NCBI GenBank assembly: GCA_965208015.1
Contig: OZ242308.1
Location: forward strand, 682,001-746,000
Origin: Bin87 sp965208015
GTDB lineage: Bacteria; Chloroflexota; Dehalococcoidia; Lucifugimonadales; UBA3495
Length of the DNA: 64,000 nt
Direction of reading: 5' to 3'
The translations under genes and the position numbers were made by a program. Shown in pieces: positions 7,756 through 14,944 of the stretch. Within the stretch, counting starts at the first letter, position 1; each line of letters begins with the position of its first letter. The notes beneath the pieces are model-generated. The model had not been told where the DNA came from. It made no database searches and was given only the letters and a program-made list of their open reading frames with translations.

Positions 7756-8361
7756 TTAGACTCCCTCGTAGTGCCCCGGCGTGGAACCCACTGTTTGGGC
7801 CGCCACGGCTCCGTTTCTTCCCACGATGATGGCGTCGGCGCCCACGTCGTCGCTGACCCGGCCGCCGGACTTGCCGCGCACCATGGCCACGCGGCCCGTG
7901 CGCATGAGTTCCAGGATGCCGAAGGGCTGGAGCAGGTCGTACAGGGCGTCGATCTTGTCCTCCTCGCCGGTGGTCTCCACCACCAGCGAACGGGCGCCCA
8001 CGTCGACCACCTTGGCGCGGAAGAGGTTCACCATCTCGAGGATCTCGCTGCGACTGGAGGGCGTGGCCCGCACCTTGATCAGGGCCAGCTCCCGCGCCAC
8101 CACGTCTTCCTCGGAGATGTTGGACACCTTCACCACGTCGATCAGCTTTTCCAGGTGGCGGGTGGCCTGCTCCACGGTGTACTGGTCGCCGGTGACGACG
8201 AAGGTCAGGCGCGACAGGCCCTTCTGCTCGCTGGCGCCTACGGCCAGGCTGGCGATGTTGAACCCGCGCCGCCGGAACAGGCCGGCCACCCGGGTCAGGA
8301 CACCGGGCCGGTCCTGCACCAGCGCGATGATGGTGTGTTGTTCGGCGTTAGATGCGCTCAA
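7756..8361 (-). CDS. ilvN: Acetolactate synthase small (regulatory) subunit
   Basis: A 201-residue regulatory subunit of acetohydroxyacid synthase. The N-terminal ACT domain (about residues 8-85) shows the valine-binding pattern DRPGVLTRVAGLFRRRGFNI and the second half (from about 90) is the usual ALS_ss_C domain with VDVGARSLVVETTG. It is longer than the common 160-170 residues owing to a tail of about 30 residues after the second domain. It starts inside the end of ilvB, overlapping it by 14 nt, so the two subunits are probably made in a coupled way. The partner of IlvB in feedback control. Confidence 0.94.
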   Translation of the reverse strand: MSASNAEQHTIIALVQDRPGVLTRVAGLFRRRGFNIASLAVGASEQKGLSRLTFVVTGDQYTVEQATRHLEKLIDVVKVSNISEEDVVARELALIKVRATPSSRSEILEMVNLFRAKVVDVGARSLVVETTGEEDKIDALYDLLQPFGILELMRTGRVAMVRGKSGGRVSDDVGADAIIVGRNGAVAAQTVGSTPGHYEGV

Positions 8362-10054
8362 AGCCCACCCCCTCGGCCTCCGGCTCTTCCAGCATCTCGT
8401 GCACCGACTCCCCGGCGGGGATCATCGGGTACACGAATTCGTCTTCCTTCACCACGAAGTCCACGACCACCGGGCCCGGCGTTTCCATGGCCTCCTGGAT
8501 CGCGCCGGATACTTCTTCCTGCTTCGTCACGCGGATGCCTCGGATGCCGTAGGCTTCGGCCAGCTTCACGAAGTCGGGGTTGCCGCTGTAGATGGTGGCG
8601 AAGAAGTCCTTGTCGTAGAAGAAGTCCTGCCACTGCCTCACCATGCCCAGCGACCCGTTATTAAGGATGGCGTACTTGACGTCGATGTTGTTCTCAACGG
8701 CGGTGGCCAGGTCGCACAGGGTCATCTGGAACCCGCCGTCGCCGGCGATGGACCACACCGTCTTCTCGGGCCGGCCCACCTTGGCGCCCAGCGCCGCCGG
8801 CACTTCGTACCCCATGGCGCCGCTGCCGCCGGAGGTGATCAGGGAGTTCGGTTCCTTGTAGCCGTAGTGCTGCGCGGCCCACATCTGGTGCTGGCCCACG
8901 CCGGTCACGATGATGGCCTCGCCGTTGGTCTCGTCGGAAATTTGCTTCATCACCTGCTGGGGGAGAAGTACGTCCGACTTGCGGATGAACAGCGACGGAT
9001 GCTCCGCCCGCAGGGTGTCGGTTTCCTTGATCCAGTCCAGGTGCACGTTGGATTCCACCATGGGTATCAGCGTGCGCAGGCTGGCTTTCAGGTCGCCCAG
9101 CACCGGGGCGTCGGCCACCACGTTTTTGTTGAATTCGGTGGGGTCGACGTCAACGTGAACTATCTTGGCTCCGGGCGCGAAGTCGCTGAGCCGTCCGGTC
9201 ACCCGGTCGTCGAACCGCGCTCCCAGGCAGATGACCAGGTCGGAACGGTCGATGGCGAGGCTGGCATAGGCCATGCCGTGCATCCCGGGCATACCCAGGT
9301 TCAGCACGTGCTCGGTGGACATCGCGCCGATGCCCAGAAGCGTGGTGATGACCGGGATCTGGGCTTTCTCCGCCAACTCCCGCAACTCGTCCCACGCCCG
9401 CGAGATGAGCACGCCGTGGCCGGCCAGGATCACCGGCCGCTCGGCGCGGTTGATCAGGTCGGCGGCGGCGCGCGCCTGCCGCGGGTCCGGCGCGCCGGGC
9501 GGGACGTAGCCGGGCAGGTCCACCTCGTCCGGCCATTCGAACTCGATCTTCTCGCCGGCGAGGACATCCTTCGGCACGTCGATGAGGACGGGGCCGGGCC
9601 GGCCGGTGCGGGCGATGTAAAAGGCTTCCTTGATGGCGGGCGCAACGTCGCGCACGTCCATGACCAGGTAGTTGTGCTTGGTCACCGGCAGGGTAATGCC
9701 GGTGATGTCGGTTTCCTGGAAGGCGTCGCGTCCGATGGCGGCCCGGGGCACCTGGCCGGTGATGCACACGATGGGCACCGAGTCCATCTGCGCCGCCATC
9801 AGGCCGGTAACCAGGTTGGTGGCGCCGGGCCCGGAGGTGGCGGAGCAGACCCCAACCTTGCCGGTAGAGCGGGCGTAACCGTCGGCGGCCATGGCGGCGG
9901 CCTGTTCGTGCCGTACCAGGATGTGGCGCAGCTTGGGATAGCCGGACAGCGCACCGTAGAACGGCAGTACAGCGCCGCCGGGCAGTCCGAAAATCGTGTC
10001 CACGCCTTCGCGCAGCAGGCTTTCGCAAATGATCTCCGCGCCTGTCATTTCCAT
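8348..10054 (-). CDS. ilvB: Acetolactate synthase large (catalytic) subunit
   Basis: A 568-residue thiamine diphosphate and FAD enzyme that joins pyruvate with pyruvate or 2-ketobutyrate. Seen are GLPGGAVLPFYGAL at the N-terminus (with its catalytic Glu in VRHEQAAAMAADGYAR), the central FAD/NAD-like domain, and the thiamine-binding motif GDGGFQMTLCDLATA...NN in the C-terminal domain. I start at ATG 10054 with AGGAGA 11 nt upstream; a longer form from 10108 would begin in the leader. It is the first gene of the operon behind the T-box leader. Confidence 0.95.
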   Translation of the reverse strand: MEMTGAEIICESLLREGVDTIFGLPGGAVLPFYGALSGYPKLRHILVRHEQAAAMAADGYARSTGKVGVCSATSGPGATNLVTGLMAAQMDSVPIVCITGQVPRAAIGRDAFQETDITGITLPVTKHNYLVMDVRDVAPAIKEAFYIARTGRPGPVLIDVPKDVLAGEKIEFEWPDEVDLPGYVPPGAPDPRQARAAADLINRAERPVILAGHGVLISRAWDELRELAEKAQIPVITTLLGIGAMSTEHVLNLGMPGMHGMAYASLAIDRSDLVICLGARFDDRVTGRLSDFAPGAKIVHVDVDPTEFNKNVVADAPVLGDLKASLRTLIPMVESNVHLDWIKETDTLRAEHPSLFIRKSDVLLPQQVMKQISDETNGEAIIVTGVGQHQMWAAQHYGYKEPNSLITSGGSGAMGYEVPAALGAKVGRPEKTVWSIAGDGGFQMTLCDLATAVENNIDVKYAILNNGSLGMVRQWQDFFYDKDFFATIYSGNPDFVKLAEAYGIRGIRVTKQEEVSGAIQEAMETPGPVVVDFVVKEDEFVYPMIPAGESVHEMLEEPEAEGVGFERI

Positions 10055-10120
10055 AGTACGGCTATTCTCCTGTGATCTCTGCGGTTTCCGATGTGGCCTG
10101 TTCTCCAATGTGGTCGAGAC

Positions 10121-10416
10121 ATAAAAAATCCCGACCCCGAAGGGACGGGTTGCAATTCCCGCGGTACCACCCTTCTTTTCCGCGCCCCGCTCATGGGATC
10201 GAGCGCTCCACGCGAAACTCTCTGTACACAGCCGTTATCGGAGCCGACCCGCTCGCCCTACTCACGCTGTCGCCCCCGTATCAAGCACGGGGTGACGTTG
10301 CTTCAGCCGAGACGCTCCGGGGCGAGTTCAGCATTTCCGGCCCCCGACTTCCACCGACCGTCGGTTCTCTATGCGGCCTTCCCAGCCTACTACTCCCCAT
10401 CACCGCGATTTAACTG
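10121..10416 (-). promoter_or_regulatory. T-box leader of the ilv-leu operon, probably sensing tRNA-Leu
   Basis: Reading on the minus strand, the leader holds the T-box hallmarks in order: GAGTAGTAGG (AGTA motif, near 10395), an AGAGA-containing loop near 10370, GGTGGAAGT near 10353, a probable specifier loop with GAACUC followed by GCCCCGGAGC, the conserved AAGGGTGGTACCGCGG T-box (10174-10158), then a G/C-rich terminator stem CCCGTCCC/GGGGTCGGG and a run of six T. The codon after GAA is CUC (10326-10324), for leucine. Uncharged tRNA-Leu should stabilise the antiterminator and turn on ilvB and the genes behind it. Confidence 0.93.
10274..10292. repeat. Short palindrome inside the T-box leader (CCCCGTATCAAG family)
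   Basis: The 19-bp palindrome CCCCGTATCAAGCACGGGG sits in the variable stem region between the specifier stem and the T-box. Near-identical copies occur within three transposase genes at 55147, 57068 and 57622, where they extend to 27 bp. Confidence 0.65.
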
Positions 10417-10422
10417 GCGGAT

Positions 10423-10452
10423 ATGCTATCACCCGCCCCCAAAGGGTGTCAA
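10423..10452 (-). promoter_or_regulatory. Sigma70-type promoter of the ilv-leu operon
   Basis: TTGACA (10452-10447), an 18-bp spacer and TAGCAT (10428-10423) on the minus strand place the start of transcription near 10416, just before the first conserved T-box leader element. The perfect -35 box and its position make this a strong candidate. Confidence 0.7.
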
Positions 10453-10500
10453 CGAAAAACCGAGGCGGCAGCAGGGCTATCGCATATGAAGTTTCAAACT

Positions 10501-10605
10501 CGTCACTCCGGCGAAAGCCGGAGTCCAGATACCGTCAGAGGTTTCATTTCCGCAACCAAACTGGCGATTTAGGCCACTGGATTCCGGCTTTCGCCGGAAT
10601 GACGG
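10501..10605. repeat. Two REP-like hairpins in opposite orientation
   Basis: Copies of the palindrome family with core GGATTCCGGCTTTCGCCGG followed by AATGACGG lie at 10501-10530 and 10577-10605, facing each other. The same family recurs at 47018, 47454, 47519, 51450, 52492, 52563 and 62772. Each can fold into a stem around CTTTCG or CGAAAG. Noncoding. Confidence 0.8.
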
Positions 10606-10703
10606 TGATTAAACAGTTCATATGCGATAGCCCTGGAGGCGACAGCTGTTCAGATTGGGGTTGGCGGGGGCGAATTGGCATGGATGGACAGGATGGATGG
10701 GAA

Positions 10704-10811
10704 CGTCAGGATCAGGATTTTCGAGATTTGGAGATTATCAGGATAGGAACTGTTCTGTGATGGATATCTCCCCTGCCCAATCATAAAATTCCGCAAATCC
10801 TGCTTCTGACG
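10704..10811. repeat. Intergenic inverted repeat, TCAGAAGCAGGATTT family, copy 3
   Basis: A more decayed copy: the right end AAATCCTGCTTCTGACGG is intact, the left end reads GTCAGGATCAGGATTTT. The body holds CAGGAT-like blocks. It lies between the ilv promoter region and the BsuPI-domain gene. Confidence 0.7.
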
Positions 10812-10852
10812 GTTTGCGTAATGGGTACGTGACAGGTCATGAGGAGGCCAGG

Positions 10853-11899
10853 ATGAGAAAACAAAGGAGCGCGGCGGCCTTATGCGCCGTCTGGGGCCTG
10901 CTGGTTCTCTTGACGGTTCCAGCGTTCGCATGCCTCAGCGATATGCAATCCGTAAACGCTCCTGCAGCCACGGGCGATGTCCCCTCCGAACCAACCGCAA
11001 CACCTACTACCACGGTCCCGCCCAGCCCGGCCCCGACGCCAGTGGAACCGGCGGCCCGGGGTGCCCACCAGGACCCGATGGTTCGGATTGCGGAACGAGT
11101 GCCCGGGTTCGGCGGCGTCTTTCTGGACCGAGATCAGGGCGTGGTGTACGTCTACCTCCAGGATGCCGCCATGCAGGAAAGGGCGGAGCGCGTTCTGGCG
11201 GATGTATTTGGCTCGGATCTCCTGGAAAACCGGGAAGTCCGGGTCCTCCAGGGCGACTACAGCATGACCCACCTGGACGCCTGGTACCGGAAGTTGGGCG
11301 ATGTCATCTGGCAGGTTCCCGGCGTAATGATGACTGACCTTGACGAAAAGGCCAACCGCATCGCCATCCACATGGAGCCAAGGCGGGGCGGCCGGGATGA
11401 GATGGAGGCCGCCATAGCATCTGTCGATGTGCCGCGACCGGCCGTTGTCGTCGAAGTGGGCTGCGAAGGCATCCCCCAATGGCCGCCCGGCTCCCGGTCC
11501 ACGCCGTCAGAAGCGTTCCTCCAAGCCATCAACTACTCTCTGGAGGTGCCGCCCGAAGCCCCTTACGGGGAGACGATCCGCATGACGCTGACGTTGGAGA
11601 ATGCCAGCGAAGAACCAGTAAGTTTTCACACCGGAGTATCTCCTCATAACATCGTGGTCACGACGCCCGACGGCGAACAGGTATGGCATTGGAAATGCGC
11701 CAAGATTTTCCCGGCGCCGTTGATAACCGAAACCCTCGATCCCGGCCAGACGCTGGAGTTCACCGGCGAGTGGGAACAGGTGGACAACCGGGGAGAACCG
11801 GCGCCGCTCGGCGTCTACTTGGTGCAGGGAGTATTTGATCTGGACTACCCCGAACAGCTGGTCACGCCGCCCCGCGAGGTGAAAATAGTGCGGAAATAA
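10853..11899 (+). CDS. Secreted or lipid-anchored protein with C-terminal BsuPI-like domain
   Basis: A 348-residue exported protein. Residues 1-30 form a signal peptide ending AFAC, which fits a lipoprotein cleavage site, then comes a Pro/Thr-rich linker to about residue 75. The middle part (VYVYLQDAA to about 205) is unrecognised. From about residue 245 the sequence has the BsuPI pattern (YGETIRMTLTLENASEEPV, then DGEQVWHWKCAKIF, LDPGQTLEFTGEW, GVYLVQGVFD), a beta-sandwich first seen in a Bacillus proteinase inhibitor. GAGGAGG lies 5 nt before ATG 10853. Whether it inhibits proteases is unknown. Confidence 0.7.
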   Translation: MRKQRSAAALCAVWGLLVLLTVPAFACLSDMQSVNAPAATGDVPSEPTATPTTTVPPSPAPTPVEPAARGAHQDPMVRIAERVPGFGGVFLDRDQGVVYVYLQDAAMQERAERVLADVFGSDLLENREVRVLQGDYSMTHLDAWYRKLGDVIWQVPGVMMTDLDEKANRIAIHMEPRRGGRDEMEAAIASVDVPRPAVVVEVGCEGIPQWPPGSRSTPSEAFLQAINYSLEVPPEAPYGETIRMTLTLENASEEPVSFHTGVSPHNIVVTTPDGEQVWHWKCAKIFPAPLITETLDPGQTLEFTGEWEQVDNRGEPAPLGVYLVQGVFDLDYPEQLVTPPREVKIVRK

Positions 11900-12039
11900 A
11901 AACCTCGCCGTATTCCCCGACACCATCCCCGTCCGACGGTTACCCCCACCCCCGCCGATCAATCCCTTCCCACCCATCTGTCCATCCGTGCAATGCAACC
12001 ACCTGAAACGGAACGCTACTGTGAGCGCATCTCCAATCG

Positions 12040-12068
12040 TTGACACTGTGCCGGCCTGCTGGTAGTTT
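12040..12068 (+). promoter_or_regulatory. Candidate promoter of the first TRAP binding-protein gene
   Basis: TTGACA (12040-12045), 17-bp spacer and a weak TAGTTT (12063-12068). It lies about 85 nt before the gene. The rest of the 255-bp gap from 11900 shows nothing else I recognise. Confidence 0.45.
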
Positions 12069-12154
12069 GTTGCGGCAAACTGTGAGGCGTGGCCGGCGCC
12101 GGCCCATACCGTACTGACACCGGCTGCGCAAATCGCAAATATGAGGGAGATTCT

Positions 12155-14584
12155 ATGCACAGTTCACGCAGATTGCGTCGGTTTACCGCCGCTTCCCTGC
12201 CCTGGCGAGCGATCTTCGCCGCGGCGACCGTAGCCCTGCTGATGACAGTGGTTGCCGCCTGCGGAGGCGGGACGCCGGAGCCGGCCGCTCCCGCCGCGGC
12301 TCCAGCCGGCGGCGAGCAACCAACCACCGCGGCGCCGGCCGCTCCGGCCGCGGCTACCCAGGAAGCGATCACTCTGCAGGTGGTGTGCATCAACCGCACC
12401 CTTCGTCCCTGCGAGCTGATCCGTGATTTCTACGCTCCCAAGGTCAGTGAGCGCACCAACGGCGAGGTCACGATAGAAATTTCGTCGTACCCGGAACTCG
12501 GTCTCGCCGGCCCCGACACTATCCGGCTGGTTAACGACCAGACGCTGGAGTTCGCCGAGATCTACTCCGGCTACGTGGGCGGTGACCTGCCCATCATCGA
12601 CGTGGGCAACCTCTGGGGTCTTTCCCCCAGCAACGACGCCCACTTCGCGCTCACCGACGCCATTGAGGATGACATGACCCGCATCCTGCGGGAGGCCACC
12701 GGCGGCGAGCCCATCTTCCGGGCTTACTATCCCAACCAGTACGTCTTCAGCCGCGAGCCTCTGCCCGACCTGGCCTCCTACAAGGACAAGAACATCCGCC
12801 AGCACAGCACCATCCTGGGTGATCTGCTTTCCGGTCTGGGAGCCGAGGGCCAGTTCGTGGCCTTCGCCGACGTGTACACCGCCCTGGAGCGCGGCGTCCT
12901 CGACGCCGGCATCACCGGCGGTACCCCCGGCTACGGCCAGCGCTGGTACGAGGTTACCGACTACCTCTACGGCCCCATCGTCGGCTCCATCGGCGTGACC
13001 TACGTCACCGTCAACAGCGAGAAATGGGGAGCCCTCAGCGCTGCAAACCAGGCCGTCCTCAAGGAAGTGGGCAAGGAGTACGAGGCCGAAAACCTGAGCC
13101 TGCTCAAGGCGGACTGGGACCCGGCCGGCATCAGCCTCAACGTCGAAGGGGGCATGGAATACTCCGACTTCCCGGACGACGTGAAGGCCAGGATGCGCGA
13201 GACCGCCCTGGACCTCATCATTCCCAACTGGGTGGAGCGCGCCGGCGGGCCCAGCTCCGAGGGCGTGCAGATATTCAACGACAAGGTCGGCCCCATCGTC
13301 GGCGTGGTCATCAACCCCGACGGCACCGCCAGCGAGACCGAGGCCATGATGCCGGCGATGTCCGGCGGCATCGATTGCGGCAGTGACCGCAGCGTCGGCG
13401 AAGTCTGCATCAGCATCGTCGACTCGCCCACCGGCGAGAAGGAAGCCATGGCCTCCACGCAGTGCGACGGCGAAACCGCCGCCAGCGTGCCCGGCACCCA
13501 CGGCGGCGGCAGCCCGGCGGGATGGTCCTGCGGAGTGGAGAGCGGGATCAACTTCAACCTGACCCCGCTGACCTCCTCCGGGGAGAGCTTCGAGTTCCAG
13601 ATGGCCTGCATCAACCGCACCCTGGTGGACTGCGGCCTCGCCATCGGCAACTACTCCGAGACCGAGGACATCGGCTTCGTGGAGCGGGTCAAGCGCCGCA
13701 CCAACGGCCAGGTCAATTTCGAGATCTCGTCCTTCCCCGAGCTGGGCATCGCCGGCCCTGACTCCCTGCGCCTCATTGAGGACGGCACGCTGGACTCCGC
13801 CCAGATCTACTCCGGCTACGTCGGCGGCGACTTCCCCATCATGGACATGAGCAACCTCTGGGGCCTCTTCGCCACCCAGCAGGATCAGCTGGACGTCATT
13901 GACGCCATCCAGCCCAAGATGGCCGAGGTCACCGCTGAGAACGGCGGCATCCAGATCGCGTACATGATGACGGCCCACAACTACATCTTCGCCAAGCCCC
14001 AGGTTGACGGCCTGGAGGACTTGCAGGGTCTCAAGGTGCGCAGCCACAGCACGGTGCTCAGCGACCTGCTTTCCGGCATGGGCGCCGACCCGCAGTTCAT
14101 CGCCTTCGCGGACGTGTACACGGCCCTGGAGCGCGGCGTCATCGACGGCGCCATCTCCTGCGGTTCCTGCGGACACGGCCTGCGCTGGTACGAGGTGTCC
14201 GACTATCTCGTCGGCCCCATCGTGTCGGTGGGTCACAGCTGGTTCGCGGTCAACGCCGACCGCTGGAATCAGATGCCCCAGGACCTGCAGAACATCGTTC
14301 TGGAGGAAGGCGCGCGCCACGCATACCTGAACCGCCAGTTGCTCTTCGAGCACTTCGCTCCCAACGCCATCGCGCAGAACGTGGAGCAGGGCATGCAGGA
14401 GGTGACGTTCACGCCGGAGATGAAAGCCGCGCAGCGGCAATCGGCTATCGAGAACGTCGTTCCGGGTTGGGTTGAGCGCGTCGGTGGTCCCACTTCCGAG
14501 GCGGCGGTCATCTTCAATGACATCGTGGCCCCCATCGTCAAGGTGAAGATCAACCCCGACGGCACGGCATCCGCCACCGAGTAA
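12155..14584 (+). CDS. Double-domain TRAP transporter substrate-binding lipoprotein A
   Basis: An 809-residue lipoprotein with lipobox VVAAC (Cys about 36), an Ala/Pro linker and two complete DctP-like binding domains in tandem (about residues 72-395 and 478-808); ordinary DctP proteins have one domain of about 330 residues. Each domain opens with CINRT-x3-C, contains SSYPELGLAGPD or SSFPELGIAGPD, SGYVGGD, a conserved Arg in the IRQHSTIL/VRSHSTVL segment and FADVYTALERGV. Domain 2 alone has CGSCG in the region that should line the ligand site. A Cys-rich linker joins them. GGGAG precedes ATG 12155. It is followed by a paralogue and by DctQ and DctM, its likely membrane partners. Ligand unknown. 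Confidence 0.9.
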   Translation: MHSSRRLRRFTAASLPWRAIFAAATVALLMTVVAACGGGTPEPAAPAAAPAGGEQPTTAAPAAPAAATQEAITLQVVCINRTLRPCELIRDFYAPKVSERTNGEVTIEISSYPELGLAGPDTIRLVNDQTLEFAEIYSGYVGGDLPIIDVGNLWGLSPSNDAHFALTDAIEDDMTRILREATGGEPIFRAYYPNQYVFSREPLPDLASYKDKNIRQHSTILGDLLSGLGAEGQFVAFADVYTALERGVLDAGITGGTPGYGQRWYEVTDYLYGPIVGSIGVTYVTVNSEKWGALSAANQAVLKEVGKEYEAENLSLLKADWDPAGISLNVEGGMEYSDFPDDVKARMRETALDLIIPNWVERAGGPSSEGVQIFNDKVGPIVGVVINPDGTASETEAMMPAMSGGIDCGSDRSVGEVCISIVDSPTGEKEAMASTQCDGETAASVPGTHGGGSPAGWSCGVESGINFNLTPLTSSGESFEFQMACINRTLVDCGLAIGNYSETEDIGFVERVKRRTNGQVNFEISSFPELGIAGPDSLRLIEDGTLDSAQIYSGYVGGDFPIMDMSNLWGLFATQQDQLDVIDAIQPKMAEVTAENGGIQIAYMMTAHNYIFAKPQVDGLEDLQGLKVRSHSTVLSDLLSGMGADPQFIAFADVYTALERGVIDGAISCGSCGHGLRWYEVSDYLVGPIVSVGHSWFAVNADRWNQMPQDLQNIVLEEGARHAYLNRQLLFEHFAPNAIAQNVEQGMQEVTFTPEMKAAQRQSAIENVVPGWVERVGGPTSEAAVIFNDIVAPIVKVKINPDGTASATE

Positions 14585-14611
14585 GGTACGGGGTGACATA
14601 TCTCGTCAACG

Positions 14612-14638
14612 GCGGAGCGGGTTTCACACCCGCTCCGC
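14612..14638 (+). terminator. Strong hairpin after binding protein A
   Basis: A perfect 11-bp stem GCGGAGCGGGT/ACCCGCTCCGC with a 5-nt loop, 27 nt past the stop codon. No T tract follows, so termination may be partial; it may also protect the upstream mRNA. Confidence 0.6.
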
Positions 14639-14671
14639 TAACTTATGTGTAACCAGTTTGCGGCGGCGAAA

Positions 14672-14783
14672 CGTCAGAAGCAGGATTTCCAAGATTCAGG
14701 GATTATCAGGATTAGGACCGTTCCTTGGTGGAGATTACCCAATCCTGCCAAATCATAGAATCCCGTAAATCCTGCTTCTGACA
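14672..14783. repeat. Intergenic inverted repeat, TCAGAAGCAGGATTT family, copy 4
   Basis: About 112 bp bounded by CGTCAGAAGCAGGATTT and AAATCCTGCTTCTGAC, between the two TRAP binding-protein genes. Interior blocks resemble those of copies 3 and 5 (a GGAGATT and CCAATCCTGCC stretch). Confidence 0.85.
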
Positions 14784-14848
14784 ATTCACAAAAGCGGGCA
14801 CACATAATTACCTAATAATTACAGCCAATTATTATTGAAAATTGTGCT

Positions 14849-14877
14849 TTGACAGCACTTTTTCGCTGGCATACACT
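14849..14877 (+). promoter_or_regulatory. Sigma70-type promoter of the second TRAP binding-protein gene
   Basis: TTGACA (14849-14854), 17-bp spacer and TACACT (14872-14877), preceded by an A/T-rich stretch that could act as an UP element. It predicts a leader of about 60 nt before ATG 14945. Confidence 0.75.
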
Positions 14878-14944
14878 GCCGCACGGTCAACATGTTATTT
14901 GATGGTTCGCTGCTTGCAACGGCAGGACTTCGCAAGGAGGGAAT

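Noticed and set aside
7781..10075. A long plus-strand frame across ilvN and ilvB, and similar ones opposite leuA (4795-6822) and rny (28270-30579)
   Set aside because: All are mirrors of conserved genes on the other strand and have no homology or start signals.
12164..14599. An 811-codon minus-strand open frame opposite TRAP binding protein A
   Set aside because: Its composition (His, Asp, Val, Leu, Gly) is typical of the antisense of a GC-rich coding strand; the plus-strand frame has two clear DctP domains and a lipobox.
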